This document shows positions 1-5,828 of a stretch of 5,828 nucleotides of DNA, piece after piece. Under the pieces are notes generated by a model. The model did no database searches, was not told the DNA's origin, and worked only from the letters and a program-made list of their open reading frames with translations. The translations under genes and the position numbers were made by a program. Origin of the DNA: Clostridia bacterium (GTDB lineage Bacteria > Bacillota_A > Clostridia > Oscillospirales > Acutalibacteraceae); the NCBI GenBank assembly GCA_017547865.1, contig JAFYOA010000272.1, positions 1 to 5,828 on the forward strand, given 5' to 3'. The number at the start of each line of letters is the position of its first letter. The stretch's first letter is position 1.

Positions 1-597
1 ACCGCAGGCACGGGTACGGCGCAGCGCCGTCATGCAGCCCAGCGTACCGGCCGCACGGGCCAGGTCATCGATGAGCGTGCGGATATACGTGCCTTTGGAG
101 CAGGCAATGCGCAGGGCGCCGGTCTGGGTGTCTTCGTCAAACTCCAGCAGTTCCAGTGCATCAATGGTCACCGGGCGGGCCGGGCGTTCCACCTCAATGC
201 CCTGGCGGGCCAGCTTATACAGCCGCTGGCCGTTCACAGAAACCGCCGAATACATGGGCGGCACCTGCAGAATGTCCCCGCGGAAACGGGGCAGCACAGC
301 TTCCAGCTCGGCCCGGGTCACGGCTTTGCCGCCGGTCTCCACAGCCTCACCGGTATTGTCCTGGGTATCGGTGGCTTCTCCCAGGGCGAACCGTGCGCAG
401 TATTCTTTTTCGGTATCTTCCAGCAGCGCAATGGCGCCGGTGGCGTTGCCCAGCATCAGGGGCAGCACGCCGGTGGCCATGGGGTCCAGCGTACCGGTGT
501 GGCCGGTCCGCCGTTCGTGGAAAATCCCGCGTACCACCGCAACAGCATCAAACGACGTAAACTGCGGCGGCTTATCCAAAATCACAACACCGTTCAC
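1..597 (-). CDS. truB: tRNA pseudouridine(55) synthase TruB, N-terminal part (3' end outside the window)
   Basis: TruB isomerises U55 to pseudouridine in the T-loop of elongator tRNAs and also acts as a tRNA-folding chaperone. The 199 visible residues run from the start to the left edge; with a family length near 300, roughly the last third (including the C-terminal PUA-like part) is missing. Visible marks are GVVILDKPPQFTSFD (3-17), the active-site loop GHTGTLDPMATGVLP (32-46) with catalytic Asp38, KEYCARFALGEATDTQD with active-site Tyr66, PPMYSAV (113-119) and SKGTYIRTL with Arg173. The start is GTG, overlapping the nrnA TGA as GTGA. It is preceded by AAGGAG at 8 nt, and no ATG lies upstream near that site; the first in-frame ATG is Met40 within the active-site loop. 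It is probably followed by ribF and rpsO, which cannot be seen. Confidence 0.97.
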   Translation of the reverse strand, partial: MNGVVILDKPPQFTSFDAVAVVRGIFHERRTGHTGTLDPMATGVLPLMLGNATGAIALLEDTEKEYCARFALGEATDTQDNTGEAVETGGKAVTRAELEAVLPRFRGDILQVPPMYSAVSVNGQRLYKLARQGIEVERPARPVTIDALELLEFDEDTQTGALRIACSKGTYIRTLIDDLARAAGTLGCMTALRRTRACG

Positions 598-1553
598 AGG
601 CCCAACTCCTTCAGGTGCGCACCCACGGCGGCGGTGATCATGGCCTCGGCTTCTTCCAGAGAAGCTTCGATGCGGCAGCCGGCAGCACCGGGGTGGCCGC
701 CGCCGCCAAACACGGCAGCGATCTGCGCGGCGTTCACCGGGGGAACCGCACGCAGAGACAGCTTGTATCCAATGCCGGCCTGTTCCACCAGGGTCACACC
801 CACCAGCACACCTTCAATCTGCCGGGGCAGCGAAGCCAGACCGTCGGCATCGTCTTCCGAAGCACCGGCATCGGCCTTCATTTGGTCGGTAATGGAAGCG
901 CAGGCGCACTTGCCATCAAAATAATAGTGCAGAGAATCGTACACCCGCTTTTCCATTTCCACCCGGCCGCGGGTCTTGGTATCGAAGAACCGACGGTTGA
1001 TCTCCGGGCCATGGGCGCCCAGTTCAATCAGCTCGGCGGCAATGCGGTAGGTTTTCGGGGTTACGTTCTGGTATTTAAAGCAGCCGGTATCGCCGGAAAT
1101 ACCGGCGTACAGGCAATCGGCGATCACCGGGGTGATTTCCACCTGCAGTTCTTTCAGCAGTTCGTAGATGATCTCGCAGGCGGCGGCAGCGGTGCTGTCC
1201 ACATACACACCCGGCACGTCCATGGAGTTGGTGCCATGGTGGTCGATACACAGTTCCACCCGGGGGTACCACTCATCCTTCAGGGTTCCCATCAGGTCCG
1301 GAGCGGCCACGTCTACGGTCACCACGTGCTCCGGCTCAATCAGCGGCACCGGCAGGTCTTCCATAAGAAAAGCATACCGGGGGGTGATGGGATCGGCACA
1401 CAGAAAGGTGACCAGCTTGCCCATGGACTGCAGACCGCGGCAAAGAGCGGCGGCACAGCCAAGGGTGTCACTGTCCGGAGAACGATGGCTGATCACCGCA
1501 ATACGGTCCATTTCCCGCAGGCGGGCAGCGGTCTCACTGAGCGTCAGTTTCAT
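594..1553 (-). CDS. nrnA: DHH/DHHA1 phosphoesterase, NrnA type (oligoribonuclease / pAp phosphatase)
   Basis: A 319-residue Mn-dependent DHH phosphoesterase. NrnA proteins degrade 2-5-nt oligoribonucleotides and dephosphorylate 3'-phosphoadenosine 5'-phosphate; some relatives also cleave c-di-AMP or pApA, which the sequence cannot exclude. All catalytic motifs are present: SHRSPDSDTLG (H23, D27, D29), VTVDVAAPD (D81), IDHHG (D104, H105, H106) and ISGDTGCFKY (D155). The C-terminal DHHA1 substrate-binding domain carries FGGGGHPGAAG (282-292). The length fits a stand-alone enzyme without CBS, PAS or GGDEF domains. The ATG of MKLTLSE overlaps rbfA by 20 nt and has only a weak GAG ahead of it, so reinitiation after rbfA is likely. 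A GTG 12 codons upstream (1589) is possible but would add a basic RRKPKK peptide not expected in the family. The rbfA-nrnA-truB order is common in Firmicutes. Confidence 0.9.
   Translation of the reverse strand: MKLTLSETAARLREMDRIAVISHRSPDSDTLGCAAALCRGLQSMGKLVTFLCADPITPRYAFLMEDLPVPLIEPEHVVTVDVAAPDLMGTLKDEWYPRVELCIDHHGTNSMDVPGVYVDSTAAAACEIIYELLKELQVEITPVIADCLYAGISGDTGCFKYQNVTPKTYRIAAELIELGAHGPEINRRFFDTKTRGRVEMEKRVYDSLHYYFDGKCACASITDQMKADAGASEDDADGLASLPRQIEGVLVGVTLVEQAGIGYKLSLRAVPPVNAAQIAAVFGGGGHPGAAGCRIEASLEEAEAMITAAVGAHLKELGL
606..611 (-). promoter_or_regulatory. Ribosome binding site of truB, inside the nrnA 3' end
   Basis: AAGGAG on the minus strand, eight bases before GTG at 597-595. It supports the GTG as the truB start and lies in the codons for the final Lys-Glu of NrnA, consistent with GTGA stop/start coupling. 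Confidence 0.85.
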
Positions 1554-1965
1554 CGCCGTTCTCGCTTTCTTCGGCTTCCGCCGCAGCACGGGCAGCTTCC
1601 AGGGCTTCCTTTTCCCGCAGTTCTTCGCTGATGTCGTTCATCACGCGGGAAATATGGGCGCTGTATTCGATCAGATCGCTGGCCTTGAAGAGCATCTGCG
1701 GCACATGGCGCAGGTGCAGGCGGTTGCCTACTTCGCGGCGAATATATCCGGCAGCAGATTCCAGGCCCTTCACCGCCACTTTGGCGCGGTCAATGCCTTC
1801 CATGGCGCTGACATACACCGTGCAATAGGACATATCGTTGGTGACATCCACACGAACAATGCTGATGAGGCCGCCGCTGACGCGGGGGTCTTTCAGTTCA
1901 CGCAGAATCGCGGTGAGTTCGCGCTTGAGGTCTGCGGTATTTCGCTGCATTTTATGACTCGGCAT
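1534..1965 (-). CDS. rbfA: 30S ribosome-binding factor RbfA
   Basis: A 143-residue assembly factor that binds the immature 30S subunit near 16S rRNA helix 1 and the 3' end and helps late maturation. It has the single KH-like fold in which the GxxG loop is replaced by an Ala-x-Gly kink, seen here as AAG at 71-73 in ESAAGYIRREVG. Other family marks are the N-terminal MQRNTADLKREL helix, LKDPRVSGGLISIVRVDVTNDM (24-45) and RHVPQMLFKASD (86-97). The tail from about residue 117 is Ala/Glu/Asp-rich and longer than in the ~117-residue B. subtilis protein. The ATG of MPSHK is chosen because AAAGGA lies 8 nt upstream. An earlier in-frame start at 2019 would lie within the preceding hairpin, and a later ATG at 1950 lacks a binding site. 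The 3' end overlaps nrnA by 20 nt. Confidence 0.95.
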   Translation of the reverse strand: MPSHKMQRNTADLKRELTAILRELKDPRVSGGLISIVRVDVTNDMSYCTVYVSAMEGIDRAKVAVKGLESAAGYIRREVGNRLHLRHVPQMLFKASDLIEYSAHISRVMNDISEELREKEALEAARAAAEAEESENGDETDAQ

Positions 1966-1973
1966 AGGTTTTG

Positions 1974-1979
1974 TCCTTT
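1974..1979 (-). promoter_or_regulatory. Ribosome binding site of rbfA
   Basis: AAAGGA on the minus strand, eight bases before the ATG at 1965-1963 and downstream of the hairpin's U-run. It fixes the start at MPSHK rather than at the in-frame upstream codon at 2019. Confidence 0.8.
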
Positions 1980-1987
1980 CATATTCC

Positions 1988-2017
1988 AAAAAGGTGCTGC
2001 CATTTTGGGACAGCACC
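1988..2017 (-). terminator. Terminator-like hairpin with U-run between infB and rbfA
   Basis: Read on the minus strand, a perfect 7-bp stem GGTGCTG / CAGCACC (2017-2011 with 1999-1993) is followed directly by TTTTT (1992-1988). The 11-nt interior can add a CCA/UGG stem with an AAA loop, leaving a two-base bulge. The stem begins 15 nt after the infB stop and ends 22 nt before the rbfA start. The T-run is on the correct side only for minus-strand transcripts; the plus-strand reading has none. Given co-oriented rbfA-nrnA-truB just downstream with no promoter I can recognise, it is more likely an attenuating terminator or an RNA processing or stability element than a full stop. Confidence 0.6.
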
Positions 2018-2032
2018 ACCTCTTGAAAAACA

Positions 2033-4540
2033 TCAATCTCTGTATTCTTCCATCATGTAGGCTTCGATGATATCGCCCACCTTGATGTCGGAGAACTTCT
2101 CCAGGGTGATACCGCAATCGTAACCATCGGCAACTTCCTTCACGTCATCCTTAAAGCGGCGCAGAGAAGCAACCTTGTCGTCGGCCACAATGATACCGTC
2201 GCGCACCACACGCACCAGAGCGCTGCGGGTGACTTTACCGGAAATAACGTGGGAACCGATAACAGTACCAACACTGGAAATCTTGTAAACTTCACGGCAT
2301 TCGGCCTTGCCCAGCACCACTTCGCGGAACTTGGGAGCCAGCATACCCTTCATAGCGGATTCGATCTCTTCGATGCAATCGTAGATGATGCGGTACATAC
2401 GCATATCCACGCCGTCGCGCTTGGCGTTGTCTTCGGCAACGGAATCGGGACGGACGTTGAAGCCAACGATGATGGCGTTGGAGGCGGCAGCCAGCATAAC
2501 GTCGCTTTCGCTGACAGCACCCACGGCACCGTGGATGACGCTGACACGCACTTCGCTGTTGGAGAGCTTCTCCAGGGACTGACGCACGGCTTCCACAGAA
2601 CCCTGCACGTCGGCCTTCACGATGATCTTCAGTTCCTTCATTTCGCCCTGCTGCATCTGGTCAAACAGGTTATCCAGGGTAACCTTGGTGCGGGCGTTGA
2701 ACATTTCTTCCTTCTGCTCGTTCAGGCGCTGTTCCACCAGTTCACGGGCCAAACGTTCGTCAGAAACGGCGTTGAAGATATCGCCGCCGGTGGGAACGTC
2801 GTTAAGGCCGGTGATCTCCACGGGCATGGAAGGACCGGCGACCTGCACGCGCTGGCCGCGATCGTTCATCATAGCGCGGACACGGCCCACGGTGGTACCG
2901 GCAACCACGATATCACCCGTACGCAGGGTGCCGTTCTGCACCAGCATGGTGGCAATGGGACCGCGGCCCTTATCCAGACGGGCTTCGATGACGGTGCCCT
3001 TGGCGGCACGGTCGGGGTTGGCCTTCAGTTCCTTCATGTCGGCCACCAGGGTGATCATTTCCAGCAGATCGTCGATACCCTCGTGCTTCAGAGCGGAAAC
3101 AAGAACAACAGGCACATCGCCGCCCCAGTCTTCGGGCACCAGTTCGTGCTCGGTGAGCTGCTGCAGCACACGGTCGGGGTTGGCGCTGGGTTTATCCATT
3201 TTATTCACGGCCACAATGATGGACACATTGGCGGCCTTGGCATGATGAATGGCTTCGATGGTCTGGGGCATAATGCCGTCGTCGGCTGCCACAACCAGCA
3301 CGGCAATATCGGTAACCATGGCGCCGCGGGCACGCATGGTGGTGAAAGCGGCGTGACCGGGGGTATCCAGGAAGGTGATCTCACGGTCGCCGATGTTCAC
3401 ACGGTAAGCACCGATGTGCTGGGTAATACCACCGGCTTCACCGGCGGTCACGTTGGCATTGCGGATGGCATCCAGCAGAGAGGTCTTACCGTGGTCAACG
3501 TGGCCCATAACCACCACAACGGGGGCACGGGTCTGCAGGTTGGCATCGTCGTCCACACTGTCGTCGATGATACGCTCTTCAATGGTGACCACGACTTCCT
3601 TTTCCACCTTGGCGTTGAATTCATCGGCCACCAGGGTAGCGGTATCAAAGTCGATGGTATCGTTCATGGAGGCAAACACGCCCAGCATCATCAGCTTCTT
3701 GATAACTTCGGCGGCAGTGGCCTTCAGACGGGAGGCGAACTCGCTCACAGTGATCTCTTCCGGAATGGAAATGGTCATGGGCTTTGCCTTGCGCTCCATA
3801 GCGATACGGCGCAGACGCTCGGCCTCGGTCTCCTTCTTGGAGTTCTTCGGCTTGCCGCGGTTCTGCTTGCTCTTCTGGTTCAGCTTCTGCTTGGAAACAG
3901 TATTGTCGGTACGGCCCACTTTATCCGTGGCCAGGTTATCGTATTTTTCGTTGAAACGCTCGATATCCACGTTGGAAGAACGGGTATCCACCACGCGGTT
4001 CACGCGCTGGCGGCTCACAGGCTCGGTGTTCTGCTGAGGCTGCTGCACCGGCTGCTGGGCCTGGGGCTTGGGCTGGGCAGGCTGCTGTGCGGGACGGGCC
4101 TGGGGAGCGTTCTGCTGGGGACGGGCGTTGCCCTGCTGGGGAGCACGGCGCTCACCGTTGTTGGCAGAACGATTGTTATTGTTATTATTGTTGTTATTGC
4201 GGCGCTCGCTGTTGTTGGCGGGGCGCTGTTCGCCCTTCTGGGGGCGGGGGCCGTTATTGCCGGCAGATGCGTTGCCGCGGGGAGCCTGGGGCTTGGGCTG
4301 GGCCGGAGCAGCGGGCTCTTCCGTTACCTGCACCTTGGGCTGGGCGCTGGCAAAATATTCATCAAAGTTCTTGGTGCTGCGCTTCTGGGTGAAGGTTTCG
4401 AACACGATGTCCAGCTCATCTTCCTGCAGGGCGGTAACGGACTTCTTCGGTTCACCGTAATCCTTCAGAATGTCGAGCACCTCTTTGTTCGGCACGTTCA
4501 GGTCCTTGGCAACTTCGCTGACCTTGTATTTCATCATCAT
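2033..4540 (-). CDS. infB: Translation initiation factor IF-2
   Basis: An 835-residue GTPase that delivers fMet-tRNA to the 30S P site and promotes subunit joining. Residues 1-50 form an IF2_N domain ([12 protein letters not shown]). Residues 65-180 are a low-complexity Gln/Pro/Asn/Arg linker with nine consecutive Asn at 115-123. A basic stretch follows (about 215-255), then a second IF2_N domain (257-306). The G domain spans about 335-505: G1 GHVDHGKT 346-353, G2 region [10 protein letters not shown] 369-378, G3 DTPGH 392-396, G4 NKMD 446-449 and G5 SAL 482-484. Domain II (about 515-605), domain III (about 620-735) and the fMet-tRNA-binding C2 domain (about 740-830) complete it, and every GTPase motif is intact. 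The frame stays open 61 codons further upstream, but that part lies inside ylxQ and reads unlike IF2. The start is the first of three ATGs, 10 nt after AAAGGAGG and overlapping the ylxQ TGA. Confidence 0.98.
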   Translation of the reverse strand: MMMKYKVSEVAKDLNVPNKEVLDILKDYGEPKKSVTALQEDELDIVFETFTQKRSTKNFDEYFASAQPKVQVTEEPAAPAQPKPQAPRGNASAGNNGPRPQKGEQRPANNSERRNNNNNNNNNRSANNGERRAPQQGNARPQQNAPQARPAQQPAQPKPQAQQPVQQPQQNTEPVSRQRVNRVVDTRSSNVDIERFNEKYDNLATDKVGRTDNTVSKQKLNQKSKQNRGKPKNSKKETEAERLRRIAMERKAKPMTISIPEEITVSEFASRLKATAAEVIKKLMMLGVFASMNDTIDFDTATLVADEFNAKVEKEVVVTIEERIIDDSVDDDANLQTRAPVVVVMGHVDHGKTSLLDAIRNANVTAGEAGGITQHIGAYRVNIGDREITFLDTPGHAAFTTMRARGAMVTDIAVLVVAADDGIMPQTIEAIHHAKAANVSIIVAVNKMDKPSANPDRVLQQLTEHELVPEDWGGDVPVVLVSALKHEGIDDLLEMITLVADMKELKANPDRAAKGTVIEARLDKGRGPIATMLVQNGTLRTGDIVVAGTTVGRVRAMMNDRGQRVQVAGPSMPVEITGLNDVPTGGDIFNAVSDERLARELVEQRLNEQKEEMFNARTKVTLDNLFDQMQQGEMKELKIIVKADVQGSVEAVRQSLEKLSNSEVRVSVIHGAVGAVSESDVMLAAASNAIIVGFNVRPDSVAEDNAKRDGVDMRMYRIIYDCIEEIESAMKGMLAPKFREVVLGKAECREVYKISSVGTVIGSHVISGKVTRSALVRVVRDGIIVADDKVASLRRFKDDVKEVADGYDCGITLEKFSDIKVGDIIEAYMMEEYRD
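4172..4198 (-). repeat. Run of nine Asn codons in the infB linker
   Basis: Nine consecutive AAT/AAC codons (IF2 residues 115-123) form an AT-rich tract in an otherwise GC-rich gene. The AAT and AAC codons are irregularly mixed, so it is not a perfect trinucleotide repeat. It lies within the broader Gln/Pro/Asn/Arg-rich linker encoded at about 4000-4348. Confidence 0.9.
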
Positions 4541-4875
4541 AAGGACAATTCCTCCTTTGTGTCTTCGGTGTTGTGCTGTTCGCACCGGCGCAGGGCAGAC
4601 TTGGCAAAGCCTCTGTCTTCCAGTGCCACAATGCCGGTCTTGATGCCGATGGCTGCACTCAGCTCTGCCATGGGGCAGGAAAGGAGCCGGGCAGGCACCT
4701 TCGCCTTTTCGGCGGCAAAGCAAATGTTTTCGGCAGTTTTTTCCGAAATATCGGAAGCAATGAACACCGCGTGGGATTTCCCGGCGCGGATGCTCTGCAG
4801 CACGGCGTCAAAGCCCGGGACAAGTTTTCCCGCGCGGCGCGCCATACCCAATAGGGAAAGCAGCGGATCTGTCAT
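4537..4875 (-). CDS. ylxQ: YlxQ, L7Ae/L30e/S12e/Gadd45 family RNA-binding protein
   Basis: A 112-residue protein of the L7Ae superfamily, whose members bind kink-turns in RNA; the role of YlxQ itself is poorly defined, and K-turn binding here is inferred from the family. Visible signatures are [14 protein letters not shown] (residues 8-21), the [21 protein letters not shown] strand-turn region (24-44) and the ELSAAIG segment (71-77) followed by [15 protein letters not shown]. The length is close to the usual ~100 residues, with a short charged tail (102-112). The ATG overlaps the ylxR stop as ATGA, with GAGGAG 11 nt upstream inside ylxR, so translation is probably coupled. The last codons also carry the infB ribosome binding site, and its TGA overlaps the infB start. 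Confidence 0.92.
   Translation of the reverse strand: MTDPLLSLLGMARRAGKLVPGFDAVLQSIRAGKSHAVFIASDISEKTAENICFAAEKAKVPARLLSCPMAELSAAIGIKTGIVALEDRGFAKSALRRCEQHNTEDTKEELSL
4551..4558 (-). promoter_or_regulatory. Ribosome binding site of infB, inside the ylxQ 3' end
   Basis: AAAGGAGG on the minus strand, near-perfect complement to the 16S anti-Shine-Dalgarno, lies 10 nt before the first ATG of an ATGATGATG run at 4540-4532. It encodes part of the YlxQ tail. It decides the infB start against the longer open frame and suggests that infB has strong initiation of its own besides coupling to ylxQ through the TGA overlap. Confidence 0.85.
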
Positions 4876-5174
4876 ACTTTACGCAGCTCCTCTTCCAGGG
4901 CATCGTAAATTTCCTGTTCGATTTTGCAGGAGAACCGGCGCTCCAGTTTACGGGCCTTGGCGGCAGCCTGCAGGCAGGCAGGGTCCGGGCAAATGTAGGC
5001 GCCCCGGCCGTTCATGCGGCCGCTGCCGGTAATATCCAGCGCAATCACACCGGGAACAACATTGCCGTTTTCGTCGGTGGTATCCGGCGTTCTTACAACG
5101 CGCATCAGTTCCTTTTTCGGCTTCATTGCGCCGCAGCCCTCGCACATACGCAGGGGCACTCGCTTTTCTTTCAT
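4872..5174 (-). CDS. ylxR: YlxR family protein (RnpM, RNase P modulator)
   Basis: A 100-residue cytoplasmic protein of the YlxR (DUF448) family, which in Bacillus subtilis is reported to bind RNase P RNA and modulate its activity (RnpM). Family signatures are the N-terminal RVPLRMCEGCG, the KPKKELMRVVR strand (residues 18-28) and the hallmark NGRGAYIC at 55-62. Four cysteines are placed as two pairs, C11/C14 and C62/C67, which could bind a metal; that is inference. The segment between the two conserved parts (about residues 30-52) is somewhat longer than in compact family members. The ATG is chosen because AAAGGAG lies 9 nt upstream and the family usually starts with a short basic stretch before PLR. 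It sits 41 nt after nusA and overlaps ylxQ by 4 nt (ATGA), as expected in the nusA-ylxR-ylxQ-infB order. Confidence 0.93.
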   Translation of the reverse strand: MKEKRVPLRMCEGCGAMKPKKELMRVVRTPDTTDENGNVVPGVIALDITGSGRMNGRGAYICPDPACLQAAAKARKLERRFSCKIEQEIYDALEEELRKV

Positions 5175-5183
5175 GCAGAATCG

Positions 5184-5190
5184 CTCCTTT
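5184..5190 (-). promoter_or_regulatory. Ribosome binding site of ylxR
   Basis: AAAGGAG on the minus strand, nine bases before the ATG at 5174-5172, within the 41-nt nusA-ylxR gap. No hairpin or promoter was recognised in this gap. Confidence 0.8.
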
Positions 5191-5215
5191 CTCGGGGTTA
5201 TCAGCGGTTCAAAAA

Positions 5216-5828
5216 TTATTCTTCACCGTAAAAGCCGCTTTCGGGCTTGATATCGATCTTCCAGCCGGTGAGCTTGGCGGCCAGACGAGCGTTCTGACCC
5301 TTGTTGCCGATGGCCAGGGAAAGCTGGTTATCCGGCACGGTCACGCGGCAGGAATGAGCGGCTTCGTCCAGGATCTCCACACCCAGCACGGTGGCGGGGG
5401 AAAGAGCGCTGGCAACAAACTTCTGAGGATCTTCGCTGTACTCCACGATATCGATCTTTTCGCCGCCCAGTTCGCCCACAATGGTGGTAACACGGGCACC
5501 GCGGGTACCGATGCAGGCGCCCACGGCGTCCACGTCGGCGTTGTGGCTCAACACAGCGATCTTGGTACGGGAACCGGCCTCACGGGAGATGGACTTGATC
5601 TCCACGGTGCCGTCGTAAATTTCGGGAACTTCGGTTTCAAACAGGCGCTTCACCAGGTCGGGGTGAGTACGGGAGATCATGGCACGGGGACCCTTTTCGG
5701 TCTCCTTCACATCCACCACGTAAACTTTGACATAATCGCCTTCCTTCAGCACCTCATCGGCAGCCTGCTCGCTCTTGGGCAGCACAGCCTCGGCCTTGCC
5801 GATCTTCAGGGAAGCGGCACCGGTACGG
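5216..5828 (-). CDS. nusA: Transcription termination/antitermination protein NusA, C-terminal part (5' end outside the window)
   Basis: NusA binds RNA polymerase and nascent RNA in the cytoplasm and modulates pausing, intrinsic termination and antitermination. The frame is open to the right edge, so the start is missing; 203 residues are visible. Residues 1-62 are the end of the S1 domain, with the typical [11 protein letters not shown] segment. Residues about 75-135 form KH1, with GTRG at 107-110 inside a [11 protein letters not shown] loop. Residues about 145-195 form KH2, with GNKG at 174-177 and the conserved [16 protein letters not shown] segment. The protein stops eight residues after that segment, with no acidic repeats, as in short Firmicute NusA and unlike the longer enterobacterial form. 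The stop is TAA. It is the first gene of the visible operon; rimP would be expected just upstream, outside the window. An apparent GTG start at 5785 is an internal Val codon of the S1 domain. Confidence 0.96.
   Translation of the reverse strand, partial: RTGAASLKIGKAEAVLPKSEQAADEVLKEGDYVKVYVVDVKETEKGPRAMISRTHPDLVKRLFETEVPEIYDGTVEIKSISREAGSRTKIAVLSHNADVDAVGACIGTRGARVTTIVGELGGEKIDIVEYSEDPQKFVASALSPATVLGVEILDEAAHSCRVTVPDNQLSLAIGNKGQNARLAAKLTGWKIDIKPESGFYGEE

Noticed and set aside
32..924. Three plus-strand frames opposite truB and the nrnA 3' end.
   Set aside because: The minus strand here encodes TruB with all active-site motifs; the plus-strand translations are Ser/Arg/Pro-rich shadows.
615..2070. 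Plus-strand frames of 338 and 300 codons opposite nrnA and rbfA.
   Set aside because: They overlap each other and two genes with intact catalytic or family motifs on the minus strand, and show no domain features of their own.
3776..3799. Internal infB start (Met248 or Met255) giving a shorter IF2 form, as known in Escherichia coli.
   Set aside because: The position before the second IF2_N domain is plausible, but no well-spaced Shine-Dalgarno sequence precedes either Met codon.
4541..4723. Possible 61-residue N-terminal extension of IF2 (open frame to 4723).
   Set aside because: It lies wholly inside ylxQ, has no IF2 similarity, and the strong ribosome binding site at 4551-4558 points to the ATG at 4540.
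2249..5032. A plus-strand open frame of 927 codons antisense to infB, ylxQ and part of ylxR, longer than infB itself.
   Set aside because: It mirrors well-conserved genes on the other strand. Its translation is His/Gly/Val/Leu-rich without recognisable domains, and it crosses three sense genes. Long antisense frames are expected when GC-rich codon bias removes reverse-complement stops.
1..5828. A novel defence, mobile or biosynthetic system.
   Set aside because: Every long stretch is accounted for by conserved nusA-operon genes in the usual order. No insertion, inverted-repeat ends, CRISPR repeats, tRNA or foreign-looking segment was seen.

Overview
The window is a stretch of a conserved bacterial housekeeping operon, the nusA-infB cluster. 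All genes lie on the minus strand, so transcription runs from the right end to the left. In that order they are nusA (C-terminal part only), ylxR (rnpM), ylxQ (L7Ae family), infB, rbfA, an nrnA-type DHH phosphoesterase and truB (N-terminal part only). Gene order, the short NusA ending just after KH2, the YlxR/YlxQ pair, and NrnA between rbfA and truB all fit a Firmicute. GC-rich codon use, clear purine-rich ribosome binding sites and an Asn/Gln/Pro-rich IF2 linker suggest a gut Clostridia member, perhaps Oscillospiraceae (Faecalibacterium/Gemmiger-like). The genus-level guess is inference and weak.

Region by region: 5828-5216 is the nusA 3' part; 5215-5175 is a 41-nt gap carrying the ylxR ribosome binding site; 5174-4872 is ylxR; 4875-4537 is ylxQ; 4540-2033 is infB; 2032-1966 is a 67-nt gap with a terminator-like hairpin followed by the rbfA ribosome binding site; 1965-1534 is rbfA; 1553-594 is nrnA; 597-1 is truB, cut by the window edge. 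The window has no gene-free stretch longer than 67 nt, and no RNA gene, mobile element, CRISPR array or convincing promoter was seen.

The genes serve transcription and translation. NusA controls elongation, pausing and termination. YlxR and YlxQ are small RNA-binding or RNA-modulating proteins. IF2 places initiator tRNA on the ribosome. RbfA matures the 30S subunit. NrnA removes short oligoribonucleotides and pAp. TruB makes pseudouridine 55 in tRNA. Four junctions overlap (ylxR/ylxQ, ylxQ/infB, rbfA/nrnA, nrnA/truB), which suggests translational coupling in two blocks, ylxR-ylxQ-infB and rbfA-nrnA-truB, separated by the hairpin gap.

I found no undescribed system here. The points most worth a second look are the terminator-like hairpin inside the operon, the low-complexity IF2 linker with nine consecutive Asn, and the four cysteines of YlxR.
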